Part shown: piece by piece, positions 1-5,238 of the stretch
Position numbering within the stretch: the stretch's first letter is position 1
Layout: each line of letters starts with the position of its first letter
Assembly: GCA_004557035.1 (NCBI GenBank)
Contig: SFFB01000051.1
Span: 1-7,146 of the forward strand
Source of the DNA: Bacteroidales bacterium
GTDB lineage: Bacteria > Bacteroidota > Bacteroidia > Bacteroidales > Bacteroidaceae
Direction of reading: 5' to 3'
Length of the DNA: 7,146 bases
Position numbers and translations under genes: made by a program
Notes under the pieces: generated by a model
Databases searched by the model: none
The model's input: the letters and a program-made list of their open reading frames with translations, nothing else
What the model was told of the DNA's origin: nothing

Positions 1-1
1 C

Positions 2-616
2 TATCTGGCCCTGCGTGTGAGCTACTTCAACGAACTCGACACCTATGCCGAGATGAAAGGCCTCGACTCCCGCGCCATCATCGAAGGCGTCGGTCTCGAT
101 CCGCGCATCGGCACCCACTACAACAACCCCTCTTTCGGCTACGGTGGCTATTGCCTGCCCAAAGACACCAAGCAGCTTCTGGCCAACTATCGCGACGTGC
201 CCGAAAACCTCATCGAGGCCATTGTCGAGAGCAACCGCACGCGCAAGGACTACATCGCCGACGCCGTGCTGCGCAAGGCCGGCTACTACAACTACTACGG
301 CCACTCCACCTACGACGCTACGAGCGAGCACACGTGCACCATCGGCGTCTACCGTCTGACGATGAAGTCCAATAGCGACAATTTCCGCCAGTCGGCCATC
401 CAGGGCATCATGAAGCGCATCAAGGCCAAGGGAGCCGAAGTCATCATCTACGAACCCACCCTTGCTGACGGCACCACCTTCTTTGGCAGCCGCATTGTGG
501 GCGATCTCACCGCCTTCAAGCGCCAGAGCCAGGCCATCATCGCCAATCGCTACGACGCCTGTCTCGACGACGTGGCCGACAAGGTCTATACGCGCGACTT
601 GTTCAGAAGAGACTAA
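2..616 (+). CDS. ugd: UDP-glucose 6-dehydrogenase, C-terminal part (5' end outside window)
   Basis: This enzyme oxidises UDP-glucose to UDP-glucuronate with two NAD+ in the cytoplasm, a precursor for acidic surface polysaccharides. The frame is open from base 2, so the gene begins upstream; 204 residues are visible, about half of the usual roughly 390-residue length of this family. The segment LRVSYFNELDTYAEMKGL is the end of the central dimerisation helix. GYGGYCLPKD carries the catalytic cysteine (codon 152-154); many relatives have GGSCFPKD, but the YCLPKD variant belongs to a recognised subgroup. TIGVYRLTMKSNSDNFRQS and YEPTL belong to the C-terminal UDP-binding domain, and the protein ends normally at RRD with TAA at 614-616. 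Bases 181-240 are 60% GC and codons strongly favour C or G at the third position, unlike the operon on the right. The family assignment is firm. That it works with the right-hand sugar genes is inferred from position. Confidence 0.95.
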   Translation, partial: YLALRVSYFNELDTYAEMKGLDSRAIIEGVGLDPRIGTHYNNPSFGYGGYCLPKDTKQLLANYRDVPENLIEAIVESNRTRKDYIADAVLRKAGYYNYYGHSTYDATSEHTCTIGVYRLTMKSNSDNFRQSAIQGIMKRIKAKGAEVIIYEPTLADGTTFFGSRIVGDLTAFKRQSQAIIANRYDACLDDVADKVYTRDLFRRD

Positions 617-680
617 GGCTCGTCAAGGCAACACAGATGGGTCGGCAATTATCTGCTCAACGTCAAAGGCCGACATAGCC

Positions 681-694
681 CTCCTACCCAAATT
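681..694. repeat. 14-bp direct repeat, copy 1
   Basis: CTCCTACCCAAATT occurs here and again, identically, at 756-769, a 75-bp offset. The two copies bracket the hairpin at 720-750. The second copy runs into the left 37-bp inverted repeat. The role is unknown; the pair may be part of a dispersed intergenic repeat. Confidence 0.8.
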
Positions 695-719
695 TCTTTG
701 AGATTTGCGGCTCCGCTCG

Positions 720-750
720 GCAGAACAATCGAACAAGTTCGTTGTTCTGC
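720..750. terminator. Strong hairpin downstream of ugd (possible terminator or repeat-element stem)
   Basis: GCAGAACAA (720-728) pairs perfectly with TTGTTCTGC (742-750). Inside it CGAAC (730-734) pairs with GTTCG (737-741), with one bulged T at 729, giving a 14-bp stem in total. It lies 103 bp past the ugd stop and is not followed directly by a T run; the nearest is TTTTT at 776-780. It could end ugd transcription, but a structured repeat is equally possible. The pairing is seen directly; the function is inferred. Confidence 0.5.
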
Positions 751-755
751 TCTCA

Positions 756-769
756 CTCCTACCCAAATT
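756..769. repeat. 14-bp direct repeat, copy 2
   Basis: This is the second identical copy of CTCCTACCCAAATT, first seen at 681-694. It overlaps the outer edge of the left inverted repeat, which starts at 762. Confidence 0.8.
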
Positions 770-798
770 GTTGCCTTTTTCCCAATCACACAATCACG
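762..798. repeat. 37-bp inverted repeat, left copy (end of virE/HU unit)
   Basis: This matches the reverse complement of 3238-3274 at 36 of 37 positions; the only mismatch is T768 against A. The uninterrupted core is 769-798, 30 bp, beginning TGTTGCC and ending CAATCACG. The motif CAATCAC occurs twice inside it (783-789 and 791-797) with an 8-bp period. It lies past the 3' end of virE, and its partner lies past the 3' end of the HU-like gene. Confidence 0.9.
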
Positions 799-825
799 CG
801 TCTCTAACCATTTGAATATAAACAA

Positions 826-858
826 ATTGTGGTGACTGAACGCTTCAGTCACCACAAT
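826..858 (-). terminator. Intrinsic-type terminator of virE
   Basis: This is a perfect 15-bp stem with a CGC loop (841-843): ATTGTGGTGACTGAA on the left arm and its exact complement on the right. It starts 31 bp beyond the virE stop. Read on the minus strand, the stem is followed by TTGTTTATATTC, a T-rich tail that fits rho-independent termination. The inner part of the stem (TTCAGTCAC and then CAATCAC) recurs inverted at 3174-3195 beyond the HU-like gene, so it also belongs to the homologous ends of this unit. Confidence 0.75.
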
Positions 859-861
859 CAC
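842..861. repeat. Inner block of the left unit end
   Basis: GC-TTCAGTCAC-CA-CAATCAC here corresponds to the reverse complement of 3174-3195, GCA-TTCAGTCAC-GTT-CAATCAC. The distance from this block to the 37-bp outer block is 63 bp here and 64 bp on the right, so block order and spacing are conserved while the sequence between has diverged. Confidence 0.7.
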
Positions 862-872
862 ACTTCAGGCCA

Positions 873-892
873 CGCTTTTCAGCGCTTTTCAG
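873..892. repeat. Tandem 10-bp duplication at the virE stop
   Basis: CGCTTTTCAG occurs twice in direct succession (873-882 and 883-892) followed by CG. The right-hand copy contains the virE stop codon (TGA on the minus strand at 889-891). It looks like a small slippage duplication; no function is proposed. Confidence 0.7.
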
Positions 893-2259
893 CGTCTCAC
901 CACAGCAAACAGGTTGCCATAGCGCGTATGACGCCGCGGCACATGCAGCAAAGTCAGCGTGGCGCATAGTTTCCTGACCGACACGCCCTCGGATGCCAAC
1001 CGTCTTTTCCGTCCCATTTCGTCGAAAATGGCCGTGGCCGACAACCATTCCACACCTTCGGCCGTCACGTCTTCAGCCACACAGAACTTAGCCAAGAACG
1101 CCTCCTGTACAGGCGATTGTCGATAAAACCGGCGGTTGTTCCGTTCAATTTCGTTTTCCTCTTCTTTTGTGAAAAACACGGCGAGTCCCATTCGGATTTC
1201 CGCCATCAGTTGTGCGTAAAGCATCTCATATTCAATGCTTTCGCGACTGATGCAACCCTTCACCTCCACACAAAAGAATCGTCGCGAACCCGTAGGGTCG
1301 GTGAGCAATTCCGTGTAGTTGCTCGTGGCGATGAACGAGCAGAGCCGCGACACCTCCACCATAGCGCGAGAGTAGGGCACTTGCTCTTTCACCGTCGCCA
1401 TTTGTATGAGATTTTTGAGCGTACCCATCTGCCGCTCACTGTATCGATCAAACTCGTCCATATTGACCAGTGCCAGACGGCCCAGTTTCTTTTCCGCTTG
1501 CGCGTCGCTCGTCAAGTCGAACTTGTCCGTGTAAAACGCCCTCAGTTGAGGCGGCAACAGATTTCTGCAAAACGTGCTTTTGCCCAGTCCCTGCTGCGTG
1601 CTCACCAATATCGGCGCCATCTGATTGACCGCCGAGGGTCCTTGACCCATCCCAGTCTGCCAGCCGTTCACCATCCCGCGCATCCACACGCCGAACGCCT
1701 TGACCCATAGCGGGTCGTCGCTAATCCGCAGGGCCAAAGCCGTCAGCCGGTCGCAGCCATCCCATTCAGGCAAACCTTTGAGATATTCCGCAATAGGGTT
1801 ATACTCAGCCACTTGCGACGAATTGACATAACGCGTCACCGCACTCGGAAAACACAGTGGATAAACCTCCTTCACCCGCATCACGATGTCGTTGCCTTTA
1901 CGCTTCGTCAACGGTCTGAAATGCGCCACCGACCCCTCGTCCCTTTCGCGAAACTCCACCGTGCGGTCCAGCACATTATAGCGCAACTCCCACCGCTCTG
2001 CAATCAGCCGGCCAATTTGTTCGTCCGTCGGCAAACCTTTAGAGATAGACGGCTCTTCAGTATGTAACTTATTTTTTTCCAAACCTTTCTGGCCATTGTC
2101 CACCAAGTCCTTGCACATGTTGGGGCGTTTGCGTTGTGACTTTTGCCAATGCCAAAACCGTTTGGCCACATTGATAATATACGTATAAAACATATTAGAT
2201 ATATTTTGGGGTAATGTCTCAACCCTCTTGCAGCACCAGCCGGCAAGGTCTGCAAACAT
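889..2259 (-). CDS. VirE/VapE-family P-loop protein
   Basis: This is a predicted P-loop ATPase of the virulence-associated E family, related to the helicase part of phage and plasmid primase-helicases. Residues below count from the GTG at 2268 (459 codons); the ATG given here is residue 4. The conserved part starts near residue 80. Walker A is STQQGLGKST (223-232) and Walker B is LALVNMDEFD (265-274). A sensor-like ATSN (314-317) and TGSRR (326-330) follow, then the pattern FYRQSP (381-386) and a C-terminal RKHTRYGN-like end, here RRHTRYGN (445-452), typical of Bacteroidetes VirE proteins. All key residues are present and no frameshift is seen. The start is uncertain: GTG 2268, ATG 2259, 2193 and 2118 are all in frame, and the promoter at 2271-2302 would place transcription start so close to 2259 that 2193 or 2118 may be correct. 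It diverges from the HU-like gene. Biological role unknown; I infer a DNA-linked function. Confidence 0.9.
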   Translation of the reverse strand: MFADLAGWCCKRVETLPQNISNMFYTYIINVAKRFWHWQKSQRKRPNMCKDLVDNGQKGLEKNKLHTEEPSISKGLPTDEQIGRLIAERWELRYNVLDRTVEFRERDEGSVAHFRPLTKRKGNDIVMRVKEVYPLCFPSAVTRYVNSSQVAEYNPIAEYLKGLPEWDGCDRLTALALRISDDPLWVKAFGVWMRGMVNGWQTGMGQGPSAVNQMAPILVSTQQGLGKSTFCRNLLPPQLRAFYTDKFDLTSDAQAEKKLGRLALVNMDEFDRYSERQMGTLKNLIQMATVKEQVPYSRAMVEVSRLCSFIATSNYTELLTDPTGSRRFFCVEVKGCISRESIEYEMLYAQLMAEIRMGLAVFFTKEEENEIERNNRRFYRQSPVQEAFLAKFCVAEDVTAEGVEWLSATAIFDEMGRKRRLASEGVSVRKLCATLTLLHVPRRHTRYGNLFAVVRR

Positions 2260-2270
2260 CGGAGACACTG

Positions 2271-2302
2271 CAAAAATACATTGCCCAAAATACTGAAATC
2301 AA
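2271..2302 (-). promoter_or_regulatory. Bacteroidetes-type promoter for virE
   Basis: On the minus strand TTG (2302-2300) is followed after 21 bases by TATTTTTG (2278-2271). This matches the Bacteroidetes consensus of a -33 TTTG and -7 TAnnTTTG (three of four and six of six fixed bases), with close to the usual spacing of about 20. Initiation is expected near 2263-2267, just upstream of the 2259 ATG, giving an almost leaderless message or a start further into the frame. Confidence 0.55.
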
Positions 2303-2360
2303 GCCTTTTAGTTAGATTTTGATTGAGAAATTTTCCTATAGAAATTAAATGCTAAAAGGC
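2303..2360. repeat. 9-bp inverted repeat in the divergent spacer
   Basis: GCCTTTTAG (2303-2311) is the exact reverse complement of CTAAAAGGC (2352-2360), with 40 bp of AT-rich sequence between. It could be an operator dyad or a long-loop hairpin. It may also be chance. Confidence 0.35.
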
Positions 2361-2388
2361 ACAAAACAAATCCGCAAAGCCTTCTTGT

Positions 2389-2476
2389 AGTCGTACGCCG
2401 ACCGTGGTACAGTTGTACAGCGGCCGCGGTACGATTGTATACCGGCCGGCGTACAACTATACGCCGACCGCTGTAC
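2389..2476. repeat. Four tandem 22-bp GTAC-rich repeats (candidate operator array)
   Basis: Units lie at 2389-2410, 2411-2432, 2433-2454 and 2455-2476 with no spacers. Each has TRTAY-type bases at unit positions 4-8, a CGRCCG core at 11-16, and an invariant GTAC at 19-22; 11 of 22 positions are identical in all four. Each unit is roughly palindromic around its core. The stretch 2390-2479 (GTCGTAC at one end, GTACGAC at the other) is itself an imperfect palindrome, with linkers AGTT, GATT and AACT showing the same symmetry. A 22-bp period is about two helical turns, which suits several protein dimers binding one face. It lies upstream of the HU-like gene; a weak -7-like box, TACTTCTG, is at 2488-2495. 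The HU-like protein or another DNA-binding factor may bind here (inference). Confidence 0.85.
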
Positions 2477-2541
2477 GACATCTTTCATACTTCTGCACGC
2501 TCGTCCGTCGCGCCTCAGAACCATCATTTCCCGTCACCATC

Positions 2542-3177
2542 ATGGCCGTTAAGTTTGACCTCCACGAGAAGCCCCGCACCAATCCCGACGATCCCGTCAG
2601 CTACATACCCCGTCTCGTCAGCTCCGGTACGGTCACCCTCAAGCAGCTCTGCCACGAGATCAACGCAGGCAACTCCATCACGCCCAGCGACGTCAAGGCC
2701 GTGCTCAGCGCCTTGAGCGCATACATGGCCCAACACCTCCGCGACGGCCACACCATCGACATCGACGACCTCGGCACATTCCGTCTGAGTCTGAAGAGCC
2801 TGAAGCCCATAGACTATTTCGACGACAACACCGCCGCCCGTCAACTGGCCCTCGCGCGCATCATCTTCACCCCCAAGAAGGAATTTTTCCGCCATTGTGC
2901 CCCCACGTCCTATCACCGTGTGGCCCATCCCCGCCGCAAATCCCTGGCCTTGAGCGACGAAGAAATACTCACCCGCATGACCGTCTATATGGAGCAGGTC
3001 AAAGAGCGTCTTTTCACCACCCGCGACCTGATGAACGCCACCGGCTTCAGCCACACCACCGCCTGCAAGCGCCTGAAGGCCCTCGTCGCCTCCGGCCTCG
3101 TGAAACAATACGGCCGCGACCGTCATCACCCCTATTACGCCCTCATTTCTTCCGACGCCACCACCTCCCCGGAGTGA
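2542..3177 (+). CDS. HU-related DNA-binding protein with C-terminal winged-helix-like domain
   Basis: This is a 211-residue protein. Residues about 1-120 match the HU-related family of Bacteroidetes: MAVKFDLHEKPR at the N-terminus, TVTLKQLCHEI (30-40), a helix VKAVLSALSAYMAQHL (51-66), the HU signature IDIDDLGTFRLSL (72-84), and ARIIFTPKKEF (105-115). Residues about 138-201 form an extension with a winged-helix pattern: EEILTRMTVYMEQV, then FTTRDLMNATGFS-HTTACKRLKALVASGLVKQYG, then a wing-like RDRHHPYYAL. Many HU-related proteins end near 150-160 residues, so this is a two-domain form. I chose ATG 2542 because the family N-terminus begins there; the open frame back to 2404 only translates the 22-bp repeats. 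Codon use is GC-rich, like ugd and unlike the operon to its right. Likely role: nucleoid architecture or a local regulator, possibly of its own divergent spacer (inference). Confidence 0.88.
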   Translation: MAVKFDLHEKPRTNPDDPVSYIPRLVSSGTVTLKQLCHEINAGNSITPSDVKAVLSALSAYMAQHLRDGHTIDIDDLGTFRLSLKSLKPIDYFDDNTAARQLALARIIFTPKKEFFRHCAPTSYHRVAHPRRKSLALSDEEILTRMTVYMEQVKERLFTTRDLMNATGFSHTTACKRLKALVASGLVKQYGRDRHHPYYALISSDATTSPE

Positions 3178-3195
3178 TTGAACGTGACTGAATGC
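3174..3195. repeat. Inner block of the right unit end
   Basis: GTGATTG-AAC-GTGACTGAA-TGC overlaps the stop codon of the HU-like gene and is the inverted counterpart of 842-861. GTGATTG (3174-3180) can also pair with CAATCAC (3198-3204) to form a modest hairpin just after the gene. Unlike the left end, the 3' arm has decayed and there is no long perfect stem. Confidence 0.65.
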
Positions 3196-3237
3196 TCCAA
3201 TCACAGCAACGCGCTGACCCATATCTGCTTACAAGCC

Positions 3238-3274
3238 CGTGATTGTGTGATTGGGAAAAAGGCAACATTTTGGG
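3238..3274. repeat. 37-bp inverted repeat, right copy (end of virE/HU unit)
   Basis: This is the reverse complement of 762-798 with one mismatch (T3268). It reads CGTGATTGTGTGATTGGG at its inner side, a doubled GTGATTG with 8-bp period. Its outer end lies 35 bp before the capE start, so it sits inside or next to the promoter region of the sugar operon. Confidence 0.9.
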
Positions 3275-3298
3275 GGGAAGAAAGAATACAATTAATAC
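3268..3298 (+). promoter_or_regulatory. Weak candidate promoter of the sugar operon
   Basis: TTTTG (3268-3272) could be a -33 element, and TAATAC (3293-3298) lies 20 bases downstream where a -7 box should be, but it lacks the TTTG half of the consensus. The -33 part would lie inside the right inverted repeat. No better match was found in 3178-3309. Transcription could also come from further upstream. Confidence 0.2.
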
Positions 3299-3309
3299 AA
3301 ATATAGATT

Positions 3310-4359
3310 ATGAGCATTTTTGCAGGTAAGACCCTAATGATTACCGGCGGCACAGGTTCCTTCGGTAATGCCGTGTTAAATCGGTTTCTTCGCACTGACA
3401 TTGGCGAGATACGTATATTCTCTCGCGACGAGAAAAAACAAGACGATATGCGTCATGAGTATCAAGCCAAATATCCGGATGTCGCCCACAAGATAAAGTT
3501 TTTCATTGGTGACGTGCGCAATCTTCAGTCTTGTCGTAACGCTATGCCCGATGTGGATTATATCTTTCATGCAGCTGCGCTCAAGCAGGTTCCCTCTTGC
3601 GAATTTTTTCCTATGGAAGCCGTCCAGACCAATGTGATAGGTACCGATAACGTGTTGACTGCGGCTATTGAAGCCGGTGTTGAGGCTGTGATTTGCCTCT
3701 CTACCGACAAGGCCGCCTATCCCATCAATGCTATGGGCATCACCAAAGCCATCGAAGAGAAAATTGCAGTGGCCAAGAGCCGCTATTCCGGCAAAACGAA
3801 GATTTGCTGTACCCGCTATGGCAACGTGATGTGTTCGCGCGGCAGTGTCATTCCTTTGTGGATAGACCAGATACGGAATGGTCAGCCTGTCACACTGACA
3901 GAGCCCAAGATGACTCGCTTCATTATGTCGCTTGAAGAGGCTGTCGACCTCGTACTCTTCGCCTTTGAGCATGGAAAAAACGGCGATATCCTCGTACAGA
4001 AAGCTCCTGCCTGTACCATTCAGATACAGGCAGAGGCCGTTTGTGAACTCTTTGGAGGCAAAAAAGAAGACATTAAGGTCATAGGCATACGTCACGGCGA
4101 GAAGATGTATGAGACGCTTTTGACCAACGAGGAGTGTGCCAAGGCCGAGGATTTGGGCAACTTCTATCGTGTGCCGGCCGACAATCGCTCACTCAACTAT
4201 GACAAGTATTTCACCGAAGGCAATCAAAAGCGCGACGTATTGACAGAATTCAACTCAGACAACACGCGTCGATTGACCTTGGAAGAAACAAAGGCTGCCA
4301 TATCGTCTCTTGATTATATCAAGAAAGAGTTGAGCGGTGAGGGCAATTTTGTGCAATAA
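3310..4359 (+). CDS. capE: UDP-GlcNAc 4,6-dehydratase/5-epimerase, CapE/WbjB/WbvB type
   Basis: This is a cytoplasmic short-chain dehydrogenase/reductase-superfamily enzyme. Characterised relatives convert UDP-GlcNAc to UDP-2-acetamido-2,6-dideoxy-beta-L-arabino-hexos-4-ulose, the first committed step to N-acetylated 6-deoxy-L-hexoses. The 349 residues are close to the roughly 340 of CapE. The NAD(P)-binding motif is TGGTGSFG (12-19). FHAAALKQVP (86-95), STDKAAYP (131-138) and MGITK (142-146) follow; the last is MxxxK in place of the usual YxxxK, as in this subfamily. TRYGNVMCSRGSVIP (168-182), TEPKMTRF (197-204) and RHGEKMYETL (261-270) are also diagnostic. It is the first gene of a close-packed operon; the next start is 11 bp after the stop. 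FlaA1/PseB-type dehydratases share many motifs, but the two downstream genes favour the L-sugar route. No damage is visible. Confidence 0.93.
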   Translation: MSIFAGKTLMITGGTGSFGNAVLNRFLRTDIGEIRIFSRDEKKQDDMRHEYQAKYPDVAHKIKFFIGDVRNLQSCRNAMPDVDYIFHAAALKQVPSCEFFPMEAVQTNVIGTDNVLTAAIEAGVEAVICLSTDKAAYPINAMGITKAIEEKIAVAKSRYSGKTKICCTRYGNVMCSRGSVIPLWIDQIRNGQPVTLTEPKMTRFIMSLEEAVDLVLFAFEHGKNGDILVQKAPACTIQIQAEAVCELFGGKKEDIKVIGIRHGEKMYETLLTNEECAKAEDLGNFYRVPADNRSLNYDKYFTEGNQKRDVLTEFNSDNTRRLTLEETKAAISSLDYIKKELSGEGNFVQ

Positions 4360-4370
4360 TAATAGTAGGA

Positions 4371-5228
4371 ATGATGAAAATACTTGTTTTAGGCGCAAGT
4401 GGTATGGCCGGACATATAATCACTTTGTATTTCAAGGAGCAGGGATATGATGTGACCGGTTTTACACGTCGGCCGATTACCTTTTGTAAGCACATATTGG
4501 GCGATGCCGCCAATCCGAACGACATAAAAGCTACAATATTGGGCAACGACTATGATGTGGTGATAAATGCGATAGGCGTGTTAAATCAAGATGCCGAAGA
4601 CCACAAGTCGCAGGCCGTGATGCTCAACGGCTATTTGCCACACTTCATTGCCGACACGTTAAAAGACAGCAAGACAAAACTTATACACATGAGCACCGAC
4701 TGTGTCTTTGCAGGTAATACAGGGCCTTATTTTGAAGATAGTTTCCCCGATGGAAAAACTTTTTATGACCGCAGCAAAGCCATCGGCGAGGTGAATGACA
4801 ACAAGAACCTCACGTTTCGCAACTCTATTGTTGGCCCTGATATCAATGAAAAGGGCATTGGTCTGTTTAACTGGTTTATGAAACAAGACGGACCGGTAAA
4901 CGGATTTACAGGGGCAATATGGACCGGTGTGACGACCTTGACACTGGCCAAGGCTATGCAACAGGCTATCAACGAGAAGCTCACGGGGCTATATAATCTT
5001 GTAAACAACGAGAGCATCAATAAGTTTGACCTTTGCGCTCTGTTTAATAAATATTTCAGAGCGGGAAATGTGCAAATCAATCCGAGTGATAAACTCAAGC
5101 TTGACAAATCACTTCGTCACCGCCGTCGCGATTTCTCATTTGTCGTCCCTTCATATGAAGATCAGGTCCGAGAAATGGCCGAATGGGTAAATACCCACAG
5201 ATCGTTTTATCCACACTATTTCAAATAA
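4371..5228 (+). CDS. RmlD/WbvR-like UDP-4-keto-6-deoxy-HexNAc reductase
   Basis: This is an NAD(P)-dependent reductase of the extended SDR superfamily, 285 residues. GASGMAG (8-14) is the GxxGxxG nucleotide-binding motif. VVINAIGVLNQ (63-73), MSTDCVFAG (107-115) and YDRSK (132-136, the catalytic YxxxK) follow, then RNSIVGP (150-156), all as in dTDP-4-dehydrorhamnose reductases. Position after a CapE-type gene and before a 2-epimerase suggests that it reduces C4 of the CapE product to UDP-L-RhaNAc, as reported for WbvR in UDP-L-QuiNAc synthesis. CapF/WbjC of the L-FucNAc pathway is about 370 residues with a C-terminal cupin; that domain is absent here, and the frame ends naturally at PHYFK. 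Two adjacent ATGs (4371 and 4374) are possible starts; 4374 gives MKILVLGASG and is equally likely. The exact substrate is inferred from context. Confidence 0.85.
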   Translation: MMKILVLGASGMAGHIITLYFKEQGYDVTGFTRRPITFCKHILGDAANPNDIKATILGNDYDVVINAIGVLNQDAEDHKSQAVMLNGYLPHFIADTLKDSKTKLIHMSTDCVFAGNTGPYFEDSFPDGKTFYDRSKAIGEVNDNKNLTFRNSIVGPDINEKGIGLFNWFMKQDGPVNGFTGAIWTGVTTLTLAKAMQQAINEKLTGLYNLVNNESINKFDLCALFNKYFRAGNVQINPSDKLKLDKSLRHRRRDFSFVVPSYEDQVREMAEWVNTHRSFYPHYFK

Positions 5229-5238
5229 ACACCACCAA

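Noticed and set aside
1117..1710. 197-residue plus-strand frame opposite virE
   Set aside because: It is His/Arg-rich shadow sequence of a gene with Walker A and B motifs on the other strand.
2313..2321. TAGATTTTG as a -7 box for the HU-like gene
   Set aside because: It matches only in part, no -33 element lies at the right distance, and it is over 200 bp from the start codon.
2389..2476. CRISPR array
   Set aside because: Repeats are contiguous 22-mers with no unique spacers, no cas genes are present, and the units are themselves variable.
2345..2527. 60-residue minus-strand frame across the repeat array
   Set aside because: It has no family features, and the repeat length is not a multiple of three, so there is no peptide repeat. 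It is open by composition.
2404..2541. In-frame upstream extension of the HU-like gene
   Set aside because: It only translates the 22-bp repeat array and following spacer; the family N-terminus MAVKFDL begins at 2542.
2524..3222. 232-residue minus-strand frame opposite the HU-like gene
   Set aside because: It is low-complexity Gly/Val-rich, explained by the GC-rich third codon positions of the sense gene.
762..3274. Classical insertion sequence
   Set aside because: The ends are inverted, but neither gene is a transposase and I could not find a target-site duplication outside the repeats. Only a cassette or non-autonomous unit is proposed.
3376..4095. 239-residue minus-strand frame opposite capE
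   Set aside because: It lies wholly within a gene with clear enzyme motifs and shows no recognisable domain.
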